DNA of 64,000 nucleotides from DASQHW01 sp038238245. Lineage in GTDB: Bacteria > Actinomycetota > Acidimicrobiia > IMCC26256 > PALSA-610. Position 1 is the first letter of the stretch. Each line of letters begins with the position of its first letter. Both the position numbers and the translations under genes were made by a program. Location of the stretch: contig JBBRXX010000025.1 in the NCBI GenBank assembly GCA_038238245.1, positions 6,442 to 70,441 on the forward strand, given 5' to 3'. This document shows, piece by piece, positions 1-8,305 of the stretch. The notes under the pieces are model-generated. The model was not told the DNA's origin. It searched no databases and worked only from the letters and a program-made list of their open reading frames with translations.

Positions 1-411
1 GCCGCCGTAGACGATCACCGCCCGCACCTTCGGGAGCTGCTCGCGCACGGACGCGATCGCCGGCGCCTCCTCGGCATCGACGACGACGACGGTCGCGTCC
101 GAGTTGTCGATGACGTACTGCATCTCCTCGGCGGCGAAGCGATACGACAGCGGCACCGCGACGAGATTGCACTTGCGAGCCGCGTGGATGGTCGTGAGCA
201 CCTCGAGCGAATTCGGCCCGCACCAGACGAGACGCTCGTCGGGTCGCGCGCCGGCAGCCATCAGACCGTGCGCGAGCCGGTTCACTTGCTCGTTGAGCGC
301 GCCGAACGTGGTGCTCGAAGGGGTGCCTCCTCCGCTCTCGTCCACCACGACCGCGACCCGGTCGGGCGCGTTCTGCGCGTGCACGGCGAGGACATCCAAC
401 GGTTCGTTCAC
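1..411 (-). CDS. Acyl-CoA synthetase (AMP-binding family), N-terminal part, truncated by window edge
   Basis: The reverse strand reads about 137 residues starting VNEPLDVLAVHAQNAPDRVAV and containing NRLAHGLMAAGARPDERLVW and NSLEVLTTIHAARKCN, followed by AVPLSYRFAAEEMQYVIDNS. This is the usual N-terminal pattern of acyl-CoA synthetases and AMP ligases, which activate carboxylic acids with ATP to an acyl-adenylate and then a CoA thioester. The ATP-binding and C-terminal domains lie outside the window, so substrate cannot be judged. The GTG at 411 is preferred because a TACGCT box sits 7 nt upstream (reverse strand), the leaderless arrangement common here; GTG codons further upstream remain possible. 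The gene diverges from the GH84 gene. Confidence 0.85.
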   Translation of the reverse strand, partial: MNEPLDVLAVHAQNAPDRVAVVVDESGGGTPSSTTFGALNEQVNRLAHGLMAAGARPDERLVWCGPNSLEVLTTIHAARKCNLVAVPLSYRFAAEEMQYVIDNSDATVVVVDAEEAPAIASVREQLPKVRAVIVYGG

Positions 412-418
412 AGCAAAG

Positions 419-441
419 AGCGTATGCGGCACCACTACGCT
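419..441. promoter_or_regulatory. Divergent pair of leaderless -10 boxes
   Basis: TACGCT occurs on the reverse strand at 424-419, 7 nt before the GTG at 411, and on the forward strand at 436-441, 7 nt before the GTG at 449. Each fits a TANNNT -10 box placed so that transcription would begin at or next to the start codon. The two promoters would be nearly back to back. Positions are seen; activity is inferred. Confidence 0.5.
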
Positions 442-448
442 TGCGCCC

Positions 449-2058
449 GTGCCGCGATCGTTCGCCGTACGAGGGGTGGTCGAGGGCTTCTACGGGACGC
501 CCTGGACGCACGAAGCGCGCCTCGACGTGATCTCGTTCCTCGCGCCGCGCGGCATGAATGCATATGTGTACGCGCCGAAGGATGATGCCAAGCACCGTGC
601 GGACTGGCGTACGCCATATGACGACGCGGAGCTTTCGCGTTTCGCCGCGCTCGCCACGCACTCCGCCGGGCTCGGGGTGCGACTCGGCTTCGCGATCTCG
701 CCCGGGCTGGACATCACCTACGAGTCCGATGCCGACCGCGCCACTTTGCTTGGCAAGCTCGAGCCGATGCGCGCCCACGGTGTCACGTGGTTCTTGCTCC
801 TGGTCGACGACATCCCGATGCAGCCCGGCCTCGCGGCCCGCCAGGCCGCGCTCACGTCATGGTTGCACGACGCCTTGCGCCCGTCCGCGGTCTCCGTGTG
901 CCCGACCGAATACGTGGGGACACGTCCGTCGCCCTACCTCTCGGAACTGAGCGCGGCGCTCCCCGTGGGCGTCGACCTCATGTGGACGGGACCGACGGTG
1001 TGCTCGCCCGAGATCGACGCCGAGGACGCTCGGGGGTGGACCAAGGCCGTCAACGGTCACAGCGTGCTCGTGTGGGACAACTTTCCCGTCAACGACGCGC
1101 TGATGACGAATTGCCTCCACCTCGGGCCCTACCGCGGCCGTGACCCGGATCTCGTCGAGCTGGTTTCCGGGTGTTGTGCAATCCGATGACCCAGCCGCGT
1201 GCGTCGAAGATCGCGCTCGCGACCGCGATGGACTTCCTCGTCGACCCCGACGGCTACGACCCCGACGCGTCGTGGGCGCGCGCGATCGCCGACGTCGGCG
1301 GCGAACGGGCAGCATCGCTGGCGGTGCTCGCCCGCGCATGCGCCGACAGTCCGCTCTCTCGTCCCGAAGCGCTCGATCTCGCGCAGCGGGCCGACGCGCT
1401 CGAGGATGCGATGGACGGACCGGACTGGCCGGATGCCGTCGGTGGGCTCGCGACGGAGCTCCGGGCCGCCCGCGCGCTCGGCGATGCGTTCGCCGCCGGC
1501 TCGGCCGACGATCCGCTCGCGGCCGAGGTGGCCCCGTGGGCGCAGGCCGCCCGGACGGAGGCCGAGGCCGGGCTCGCGGCGCTGCGGTTGCTGCAGCAGG
1601 TGCGGCCGGTCGCCACCTTCCGTGACGCGGGACGGTCCCCGGGACGGGCGGTCGGACCGGACCCGAAGACCGCGATGCGGCACGCGTTCGTCGTTCTGTT
1701 CCTCTGGAGTGCCGCTCGTGCCGATGAAGAGATCGTGTACGGACCGCGTTTCGTCGTCTACACGCCGGTGATCCAGCTCGGCGACGGCTCGCCCGGCCTC
1801 GACGCGGCCGCCGCGGTCCGAGAGGACGCCAACGCCGTCGACCGCCTGTGCCGGCTCGCGCTGGCGGGCTACGACCGGTGGCGCACGACCGCGGCCGGTC
1901 AGCCGGTGCACGTGCTCGTCGACGGCGCGGAGCAGACTGTGGCGACCGACGGCAGCTTCGCGGGTGACGGCGACACGGTGCTCGTGCGCCAGGGCCCACT
2001 CTGCACGCGCGTGCAGCGGTCGACGAAGCTGCCCTTCTCCGACGTCAGGCTGTCATGA
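449..2058 (+). pseudogene. GH84-type beta-N-acetylglucosaminidase (O-GlcNAcase-like), frameshifted
   Basis: The first frame (449 to about 1171) encodes the GH84 catalytic barrel: VRGVVEGFYGTPW at residues 7-19, YAPKDDAKHR, and the adjacent aspartates of LLLVDDIP (residues 120-121) expected to polarise the substrate N-acetyl group and act as acid/base. That frame stops at 1189, but the protein clearly continues in another frame from 1171 (VLCNPMTQPRASKIALAT, then a helical C-terminal region to 2058), the expected order in this family. Adding one G in the run at 1169-1171 would restore one reading frame of about 536 codons. So this is either a recent one-base deletion or a base-calling error. 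The enzyme would remove terminal GlcNAc from glycans or glycoconjugates, fitting nagA downstream. Start GTG 449 has a -10 box 7 nt upstream. Confidence 0.85.
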
Positions 2059-2076
2059 CATGAGCGCGCGTAGAGA

Positions 2077-2132
2077 GGCGGGTATCCCGCCGAACAGCAA
2101 GCGGGGCCCAGCGGCCCGGCGCCGAAGGCGCC
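2077..2132 (+). terminator. Two short perfect hairpins between GH84 and glycosyltransferase genes
   Basis: GGCGGG-TAT-CCCGCC at 2077-2091 and GGCGCC-GAA-GGCGCC at 2118-2132 are both perfect six-base-pair hairpins with three-base loops in the 87-nt gap. Neither is followed by a T tract. They could attenuate transcription out of the GH84 gene or stabilise the downstream mRNA. The structures are seen; function is inferred. Confidence 0.4.
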
Positions 2133-2145
2133 AAGAGCGGCAAAC

Positions 2146-2889
2146 ATGAGCGCAGAGACCAGCCCGCACATCTCTGTCGTCATGCCGGCGTTCAACGAGG
2201 TCGACATTCTCGCGACCTCCGTGAAGGAAGTCGTCGCCGGGTTGCGCGACCGCGGCGACTCCTTCGAGGTCATCATCGTCGAGAACGGCTCGACCGACCG
2301 CACGCTGGCGCTCGCCTCTGAGATCGCGGCGGAGATGCCCGAGGTGCGTGTCGAGCACCAAGACGAGGCGAACTACGGCCGGGCGCTACGCGCGGGCCTG
2401 CTCGGGGCACGGGGCGATGTGGTCGTCAACTTCGACGCCGACTACTTCGACCTCGACTTCCTCGACGCCGCGGTTGCGAAGGTGCTCGATCCTGCCGGCC
2501 CCGCGATCGTGGTCGGCTCGAAGCGCGGGGTCGGCGCGACCGACACGCGGGTGCCGTTGCGCAAGATCGCGACGTGGGCCTTCAGCATGATCCTCCGTAT
2601 CTTGTTCGGGCTGAAGCTCTCGGACACACACGGCATGAAGGCGCTCCGCCGCTCGGCGGTGGTGACGCTTGCCGCCCGTTGCTTCTCGGGGCAGGACCTC
2701 TTCGACACCGAGCTGATCCTGCGCGTCGAGCGCGAGGGGCTCGGCGTCGATGAGCTCCCCGTCACCTGCCACGAGCTGCGCCCGGCCCGCAGCTCGTTCC
2801 TCTCCCGCGTACCTCGTACGCTGCGCGGTCTGTGCAGGCTCCGCATCGCGATGTGGCGGGAGAAAAAGGTGGAACTCGCCCGGGTCTGA
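2146..2889 (+). CDS. Family 2 glycosyltransferase, dolichol/polyprenyl-phosphate-mannose-synthase-like
   Basis: The 247-residue protein has the GT2 GT-A fold: HISVVMPAFNEVDIL at the start, IIVENGSTDRTLALA for nucleotide-sugar binding, NYGRALRAGL, and NFDADYFD as the metal-binding DXD-type motif. Later motifs (SDTHGMKALRR, GQDLFDTELILR) match the polyprenyl-phosphate-glycosyltransferase branch, which transfers mannose or glucose from a nucleotide sugar to a lipid-phosphate carrier at the inner membrane face. No transmembrane segment is evident, as in short DPM1-type enzymes. Its end overlaps the likely nagA start, so the two are probably co-transcribed. The exact sugar and acceptor cannot be told. 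Confidence 0.8.
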   Translation: MSAETSPHISVVMPAFNEVDILATSVKEVVAGLRDRGDSFEVIIVENGSTDRTLALASEIAAEMPEVRVEHQDEANYGRALRAGLLGARGDVVVNFDADYFDLDFLDAAVAKVLDPAGPAIVVGSKRGVGATDTRVPLRKIATWAFSMILRILFGLKLSDTHGMKALRRSAVVTLAARCFSGQDLFDTELILRVEREGLGVDELPVTCHELRPARSSFLSRVPRTLRGLCRLRIAMWREKKVELARV

Positions 2890-3947
2890 CGCTGGCATGC
2901 GCTCGCGTCGTCAACGGCGAGGGCGGCGTGTCGGGCACACCGGCGTGGGTGTCGATCGCCGACGGTCGCGTGATCGCGTCCGGCACGGGAGCTGCCCCTC
3001 CCGGCGCGATCGACCTCGAGGACGCGCTGCTCGCGCCGGGCTTCCTCGACCTCCAGGTGAACGGCACGGGTTCCGTCGACTTCGCGACCGCATCCGTCGA
3101 CGAGGTCGTCGCCGCGGTCGACGAGCTGGTGGCTCGCGGCACCACCGGGGTGTTGCTCACGCTCTGTACGGCGCCGCTCGACGCGTACGACGGCATGCTC
3201 CAGCGCGCGGCTGCGGTGCACGCGGCGCGGCCCTACGCCGTGCTCGGCGTGCACCTGGAAGGCCCGTTCCTCGGTGGCGCGCCCGGCGCCCACCCGGTCG
3301 CGTTGTTGCGTCTCACGGATCTCGCCTTCCTGCAACATGTGTGTGATGCCTACGGCCCGTTGGTGCGGCTCGTCACGCTCGCACCGGAGGCAGACCCCGA
3401 GCTCCGGGCGACGCGCGCACTGGTCGAGCGAGGTGTGGTCGTGGCGCTCGGACACTCGACCGTGGACTTCGACGGTGCGCTCGGGGCGGCCGACGCCGGC
3501 GCGTGTCTGGTGACGCACTGCTTCAACGGCATGGGCCCGCTCCATCACCGCGCGCCGGGGCTCGCGGGTGCGGCACTGACCGAGCCCCGGCTCGTGCCGT
3601 CACTGATCGCCGACTTCGTGCACGTGCACCCCGCGGTCGTCAAGATCGCGCTCGGCGCCCGCCCCGACGCGGTCGTGGTCAGCGACGCCGTCCGCGCCGA
3701 CATGACGCAGCTCGCGGACGGCACGCTCGCGGGCTCAACGCTGACGATGGACGTCGCCCTTCGCAACGTTGCCTCTCTCGGATTCGCGATCGGGCGCGCG
3801 GCGCGGCACCTGACCGGCAATCCGGCCCGCGTACTCGGTCTCGCCGAACGGGGCCGTGTCGCCCCGGGGGCGCGGGCGGATCTCGTTGCGCTCGATCCCG
3901 AGACATTCGCGGTGCGCGCGGTGTGGGTCGCGGGAGCACGGGTGTGA
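2853..3947 (+). CDS. nagA: N-acetylglucosamine-6-phosphate deacetylase
   Basis: NagA hydrolyses GlcNAc-6-phosphate to glucosamine-6-phosphate and acetate. Family motifs are all present in order: APGFLDLQVNG, the metal-ligand segment GVHLEGPFLGGAPGAHP, GHSTVDFDGAL, THCFNGMGPLHHRAPG and the catalytic aspartate in VVVSDAVRADM. The tail GRVAPGARADLVALDP is the usual amidohydrolase return to the small beta domain. The start is uncertain: GTG 2853 gives a leader of about 11 residues before the conserved LTLACARVV, overlapping the GT2 gene by 37 nt; CTG 2886 would fit the family better but is non-canonical. The stop overlaps the lutA start (GTGA). Context with a GlcNAcase gene supports amino-sugar recycling. 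Confidence 0.88.
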   Translation: MAGEKGGTRPGLTLACARVVNGEGGVSGTPAWVSIADGRVIASGTGAAPPGAIDLEDALLAPGFLDLQVNGTGSVDFATASVDEVVAAVDELVARGTTGVLLTLCTAPLDAYDGMLQRAAAVHAARPYAVLGVHLEGPFLGGAPGAHPVALLRLTDLAFLQHVCDAYGPLVRLVTLAPEADPELRATRALVERGVVVALGHSTVDFDGALGAADAGACLVTHCFNGMGPLHHRAPGLAGAALTEPRLVPSLIADFVHVHPAVVKIALGARPDAVVVSDAVRADMTQLADGTLAGSTLTMDVALRNVASLGFAIGRAARHLTGNPARVLGLAERGRVAPGARADLVALDPETFAVRAVWVAGARV

Positions 3948-4669
3948 CCACCCGCGTCGCGTTGTTCGTCACGTGCGTTGCCGACCAGTTGTTCCCCGAC
4001 ACGGGCATGGCGACCGTGCGCGTGCTCGAAGCGGCCGGGGTGCGCGTCGAGTTCCCGGCCGCCCAAACGTGTTGCGGTCAGCCGGCGTATACCGCGGGCG
4101 CACCCGACGCGGCCGCACGTCTCGCGCGCCACCACCTCGACGTGTTCGCGCCGTACGACGCGGTCGTGACGCCCAGCGGATCGTGTGCGGCAATGGTGCG
4201 GCTCCACTTCGCGGAGCTGCTGCCCGACCGCCACGACGAGGTCGATGCGCTCGCGGCCCGCACGTTCGAGCTCTCGGAATATCTCGTCGATGTGTTGGGA
4301 GTCGACGACGTCGGCGCCCGGCTCGACGCCCCCGTCACCGTGCACGATGCGTGCCACGGGCTGCGTGGTCTGCGGATCGCCGGCGCACCCCGCACGCTGC
4401 TCCGGCGCGCAGGCGCGACGCTGGTGGAGATGACCGAAGCCGACACGTGCTGCGGTTTCGGCGGCGTGTTCTCGCTGGGCTATCCCGAGGTGTCGACGCG
4501 TCTCGCCGACGCCAAACTGGATCACGCCCGCGCGACCGAGACGCGCTGGCTGGTGAGCACCGACCTCGCGTGCTTGATGCACTTGGATGCGCGCCGAAAG
4601 CGGACGCGTGCACCCGGGCCGGAGCCCGTGCACCTCGCCGACCTGCTCGCGTCCGCGTTGCCGAAATGA
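3944..4669 (+). CDS. lutA: Lactate utilisation Fe-S protein LutA/LldE
   Basis: The roughly 241-residue protein carries the two cysteine-rich CCG domains of LutA: AAQTCCGQPAYTAG with SGSCAAMVR in the first half, and VHDACHGLRGLR with EADTCCGFGGVFSLGYP in the second. LutA works with LutB and LutC to oxidise L-lactate to pyruvate and feed electrons to quinone. Translation starts at a GTG overlapping the nagA stop, and lutB follows after 13 nt, so this is an operon with translational coupling. Length is normal for the family. Glycolate or another 2-hydroxyacid is also a possible substrate. Confidence 0.88.
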   Translation: MTTRVALFVTCVADQLFPDTGMATVRVLEAAGVRVEFPAAQTCCGQPAYTAGAPDAAARLARHHLDVFAPYDAVVTPSGSCAAMVRLHFAELLPDRHDEVDALAARTFELSEYLVDVLGVDDVGARLDAPVTVHDACHGLRGLRIAGAPRTLLRRAGATLVEMTEADTCCGFGGVFSLGYPEVSTRLADAKLDHARATETRWLVSTDLACLMHLDARRKRTRAPGPEPVHLADLLASALPK

Positions 4670-4682
4670 CCGGCGGGTCGAC

Positions 4683-6053
4683 GTGAGCGGTCACCGCGTC
4701 ACGACGCCGGGCCGCGACTTCCACGAGCGCACCGCTCGTGCCGTCGCCGACCCGGAGCTCCAGCACGCATTGCGCAACCTCGATCGCCGTTTGCGCACCG
4801 CCGAGGAGGTCGCGACCGCGCATCCGGACTGGAAGGAGCGTGCGGCCGCGATCCGGCGGGAGACGCTCGCCGACCTCGACGGTTGGCTGACGCGACTCGA
4901 GCGTGCGCTCGTCGACCGCGGCATGCAGGTACACCACGCCGAGACCGCGGACGACGCACGCGAGATCGTGCTCGATATCGCGCGCGCGCATGGCGCGCGC
5001 ACGGTCGTGAAAGGCAAGTCGATGGCGACCGAGGAGATCGACCTCGGTACCGCGCTCGAGGCAGCGGGGATGCGCGCCATCGAGACCGACCTCGGCGAAT
5101 ACATCGTGCAGCTCGCAGGCGAGCGGCCGTCGCACATGATCACGCCCGCGATCCACAAGACGCTTCCGCAGATTCGTGACGTGCTCGCGCGGGAAGCGGG
5201 ACACGACCTGCCCGTCGACCGGGAAGCACTCACCGCGTGGGCACGCGAGCGGCTGCGCACCGAGTTCCTCCGGGCCGACCTCGGGATCACCGGCGTCAAT
5301 TTTGCGGCTGCGGACACGGGCACGCTCGTGCTCGTGACGAACGAAGGCAACGGCCGGTACTGCACGACACTGCCGCGCGTGCACGTCGCGGTGATGCCGG
5401 TGGAGAAGGTCGTGCCGCGACTTGCCGACGTCGCGGTGCTGCTCCCGCTCCTCACTTCTCACGCGACCGGGCAGCGCCTCTCGAACTACGTCACGATGCT
5501 TTCGGGACCCCGCGGCGCGGACGAGGTCGACGGCCCCGACGAGCTGCATGTCGTATTCCTCGACAACCGGCGCCGGGCGCTGCTCGGCACGCAGTTCGAG
5601 GACATGTTGGCGTGCATCCGCTGCGGGGCGTGCCTGAACGTGTGCCCGGTCTACCGTCACGTCAGCGGCCACGCGTACGACGCCGTGTACTCGGGGCCCA
5701 TGGGCAAGGTGCTGACGCCGCTGCTGTCGGGAGGAACGGAAGGCGCCGATCTGCCCTTCGGTTCGTCGCTGTGCCGGGCCTGCAATGACGCGTGCCCCGT
5801 ACAGATCCCGCTCGCGGACATGATCGTGCAACTACGCGCGGACACCACGGCCGCACGGCGAGTACGTCCGGCATGGCAGGCCTGGGCCCGCGCGTGGGCT
5901 TCGCCGCGCTCGTACCGGGCGACGACCTTCGTGGCGCGCGCTGGCGCCCGGTTGCTGCCGCGACGGCTGGTCCGCGGTTGGACGGCGACTCGCGACCTTC
6001 CGATGCCGGCGCGAGTGCCGTTCCGGAACCGCTGGGACCGCGAACGCTCATGA
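4683..6053 (+). CDS. lutB: Lactate utilisation iron-sulfur protein LutB
   Basis: About 456 residues. The N-terminal LUD domain contains VVKGKSMATEEI, HMITPAIHKTLPQI and ADTGTLVLVTNEGNGR. The C-terminal ferredoxin part has CIRCGACLNVCPVYRH and CRACNDACPVQIPLADM, ligands for two 4Fe-4S clusters. LutB is the central electron-transfer subunit of the LutABC lactate oxidation complex. It starts with GTG at 4683 and its TGA overlaps the lutC ATG, so expression is coupled. Nothing looks truncated. Confidence 0.9.
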   Translation: MSGHRVTTPGRDFHERTARAVADPELQHALRNLDRRLRTAEEVATAHPDWKERAAAIRRETLADLDGWLTRLERALVDRGMQVHHAETADDAREIVLDIARAHGARTVVKGKSMATEEIDLGTALEAAGMRAIETDLGEYIVQLAGERPSHMITPAIHKTLPQIRDVLAREAGHDLPVDREALTAWARERLRTEFLRADLGITGVNFAAADTGTLVLVTNEGNGRYCTTLPRVHVAVMPVEKVVPRLADVAVLLPLLTSHATGQRLSNYVTMLSGPRGADEVDGPDELHVVFLDNRRRALLGTQFEDMLACIRCGACLNVCPVYRHVSGHAYDAVYSGPMGKVLTPLLSGGTEGADLPFGSSLCRACNDACPVQIPLADMIVQLRADTTAARRVRPAWQAWARAWASPRSYRATTFVARAGARLLPRRLVRGWTATRDLPMPARVPFRNRWDRERS

Positions 6054-6574
6054 TCGAGCGCTTCATCGAAGAGCTGCACACGAACGCGTGCGTCGTGCAC
6101 GGCCCGATGCAGGTTTCGGTCGCACGGGGCGTAGTCGTCGAGCGAGCGCGCGCGGCGGGTGCGAAGGTGGCATGCAACGGCGATGTCGCCGTTCCCGCGC
6201 TCGCGCAGGAACTTCGCGACGCGGGGCTCGACGTGATCACTCCCGATCAGGATGCGTGGTCGACCCTCCTCGCGGGCGCGGATGCCGGCATCACGGGCGC
6301 CCGGATCGCCGTCGCCGATCCCGCGGCGATCGGCCTTGCCGCCGCGCCCGGATCACCGCGTGCGACGAGCCTCGTGCCCCACACCCACCTGTGCCTGTTG
6401 CGCGTCGCCGACGTCGTGCCGACGCTGGCCGACGCGTTCGGGCAGGTCGTCGAGCGCGGTCTGCCGAGCGCGTTGACGTGGATCTCCGGGCCGAGCCGTA
6501 CCGGCGACCTCGAGATGATCCTCACGCTGGGCGTGCACGGCCCGCGCGCGGTCGAGGTCGTCCTCATCGCGTGA
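6050..6574 (+). CDS. lutC: Lactate utilisation protein LutC (LUD domain)
   Basis: A 174-residue LUD-domain protein with GITGARIAVADPAAIGLA, followed by RATSLVPHTHLCLLRVADVV and ALTWISGPSRTGDLEMILTLGVHGP, the typical LutC nucleotide/substrate segment. It completes the lutABC set and is needed with LutA and LutB for lactate oxidation. The start ATG overlaps the lutB stop (ATGA). It is slightly short at the N-terminus relative to many LutC proteins, which is common in actinobacteria. Confidence 0.88.
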   Translation: MIERFIEELHTNACVVHGPMQVSVARGVVVERARAAGAKVACNGDVAVPALAQELRDAGLDVITPDQDAWSTLLAGADAGITGARIAVADPAAIGLAAAPGSPRATSLVPHTHLCLLRVADVVPTLADAFGQVVERGLPSALTWISGPSRTGDLEMILTLGVHGPRAVEVVLIA

Positions 6575-6608
6575 CCCGTGCCGGGGCCTGCCGCGCGGGA
6601 GCGACGGG

Positions 6609-6614
6609 TAGGGT
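6609..6614 (+). promoter_or_regulatory. Leaderless-type -10 box TAGGGT
   Basis: TAGGGT lies 9 nt upstream of the ATG at 6624 and no Shine-Dalgarno sequence is visible. It suggests the hypothetical gene is transcribed separately from lutABC. Confidence 0.4.
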
Positions 6615-6623
6615 CGCGCGCTG

Positions 6624-7013
6624 ATGGAGATCGTTGCGGCACTTTTCGTCGAGAACATCGACTTTCGCCAGGTTGCCGGTCCCTCGACGCGGATCGACAT
6701 CACCGGCGCGTTCTTCTCGACGGCCGTGCCCGCGTATCCCGCCCAGCTCACCCCGCATCTGGTCGTGCTCGTCCGGGCGCCGCAGGACAGCGACGGAAAC
6801 GCCACCCTCGAGACGGTGTTCGTCCGCGCCGACGGGACCGAGGCCGGCCGCAATGCGCAGACCTTCTTCGTCGACCCAGGGAAGTTCGGTTACCGCCTCG
6901 TCAAGGGCGAGCTGGACTTCCCCGAGCCGGGCACGATCGAGGCGAAATGCACGATCCTGGAGAGCGGCTCGTCGGTGGCGGTGCCGCTCACGGCCCTCCC
7001 GAACCCCAGCTGA
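6624..7013 (+). CDS. Conserved-looking hypothetical protein, 129 aa
   Basis: The protein begins MEIVAALFVENIDFRQVAGP and is rich in alternating hydrophobic and charged residues, suggesting an all-beta sandwich. It has no signal peptide, membrane segment or cysteine cluster (a single cysteine occurs near residue 112). Similar small proteins of about 130-140 residues opening with an ALxxExV-type strand are found scattered in bacteria without known function. Codon use matches the neighbours, so it is very likely real. It sits between lutC and the FIST gene on the same strand. I cannot assign a function. Confidence 0.7.
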   Translation: MEIVAALFVENIDFRQVAGPSTRIDITGAFFSTAVPAYPAQLTPHLVVLVRAPQDSDGNATLETVFVRADGTEAGRNAQTFFVDPGKFGYRLVKGELDFPEPGTIEAKCTILESGSSVAVPLTALPNPS

Positions 7014-7064
7014 ACCCATCTTGACCCTCAACCTGGTCTCCCGGCACGCCGACGCCAACAAGGA

Positions 7065-8219
7065 ATGGACCTCGTGAACCGCTATGCGGCGGCGCTGTCG
7101 CTCCATCCGATGCCGGTCGAGGCGGTTGGGGAGGTCGCCGGTGAAATCCTGGAACGTTTCGACGGCGTCCGACCCGACCTGCTGGTGTGCTTCGCATCGC
7201 CGCATCACGTCGGGGCGTTCGACGATGTCGTCGGCGGGCTTCGCAAGCTGCTCGAACCCGAGGTGATGATCGGCTGCACCGCGGTCGGCGTGGCGGGCGG
7301 CGGCGTCGAGGTCGAAGCCGGCGCAGGGCTGTCCGTGCTCGCGGCAAGCTTCGGGGCGGGCCGGGTCGACGGCGTGGTGCTCGAGGCCCGTGAGACCGAC
7401 GACGGCATGGCGATCGTCGGGTGGCCGGACTCGGTACCTGCACGGGGCACGTTGCTGATGCTGGCTGACCCGTTCTCGTTCCCGGTCGCGGACTTCCTCG
7501 CGCTGTGCAACGCCCAGGTGCCGGAGCTGACGATCGTGGGCGGCCTGGCGTCGGCGGGCACGCGACCGGACACGAACCGCCTCGTCCTCGACGGCCAGGT
7601 GGTCCGTGGGGGCGCGGTCGCGCTGCTGTGCTCGGACGACGTGCCGGTCCGCCCGGTCGTCTCCCAGGGCTGCCGGCCGATCGGCGATCCGTTCACGGTC
7701 ACACGGTCGGAGCGCAACCTGGTCTACGAGCTCGCCGGGATGCCCGCGATGACGCGCCTGCAGGAGCTCGTGCAGGCGGCGAGCGAGGACGAGCGGGAGC
7801 TCATGCGCGAGGGACTGCACGTCGGTCTCGTCGTCGACGAGCACAAGCTCGACTTCACCCGCGGTGACTTCCTCGTGCGCAATGTCCTCGGCGCCGATCA
7901 GCGCAGCGGCGCGCTCGCGATCGGCGAGCGGGTCGACGTCGGCACCACCGTGCAGTTCCAGGTACGCGATGCGGACGCCGCCGACGACGACCTGCGTGCG
8001 CTCCTCAACGGCGTGCAAGGCGACGCCGCGCTGCTGTTCACGTGCAACGGGCGCGGCACCCATCTCTTCCCGGAGGCCAATCACGACGCGGGCACGATCG
8101 AGGAGCTCCTCGGGACGCTGCCACTCGCAGGCGCGTTCTGCGCGGGTGAGATCGGACCGATCGGCGGCCGGAACTTCCTGCACGGCTTCACGGCCTCGCT
8201 GCTCGTCTTCGAACGGTAA
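7065..8219 (+). CDS. FIST-domain sensory protein (FIST N and FIST C)
   Basis: 384 residues with the FIST N region (LLVCFASPHHVGAFDDVV, MIGCTAVGVAGGGVEVEAGA, TIVGGLASAGTRP) and a FIST C region ending LPLAGAFCAGEIGPIGGRNF. FIST domains are predicted to bind small ligands such as amino acids and normally belong to signal-transduction proteins or stand alone. There is no attached kinase, cyclase or transmembrane part, so this is a free-standing cytoplasmic form. An AAGGA Shine-Dalgarno lies just before the ATG. The partner signalling protein is not adjacent. Confidence 0.85.
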   Translation: MDLVNRYAAALSLHPMPVEAVGEVAGEILERFDGVRPDLLVCFASPHHVGAFDDVVGGLRKLLEPEVMIGCTAVGVAGGGVEVEAGAGLSVLAASFGAGRVDGVVLEARETDDGMAIVGWPDSVPARGTLLMLADPFSFPVADFLALCNAQVPELTIVGGLASAGTRPDTNRLVLDGQVVRGGAVALLCSDDVPVRPVVSQGCRPIGDPFTVTRSERNLVYELAGMPAMTRLQELVQAASEDERELMREGLHVGLVVDEHKLDFTRGDFLVRNVLGADQRSGALAIGERVDVGTTVQFQVRDADAADDDLRALLNGVQGDAALLFTCNGRGTHLFPEANHDAGTIEELLGTLPLAGAFCAGEIGPIGGRNFLHGFTASLLVFER

Positions 8220-8305
8220 AGATGCTGCCTGGTCGCGCCCGGCCACTTCTCGGGTGCGGAACTGGGTAGCACCTAGTCTCGCGAGGGCGTCAGAAAGGGG
8301 CCGAC

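Noticed and set aside
104..448. N-terminal extension of the GH84 frame back to 104
   Set aside because: It overlaps the divergent acyl-CoA synthetase gene, has non-family sequence, and a good leaderless start exists at GTG 449.
857..1999. Long minus-strand open frame opposite the GH84 gene
   Set aside because: Arginine/proline-rich translation typical of antisense frames in high-GC DNA; the plus strand holds the recognisable glycosidase.
2442..3548. Long minus-strand frame opposite GT2 and nagA
   Set aside because: Shadow of two well-supported plus-strand genes; no motif.
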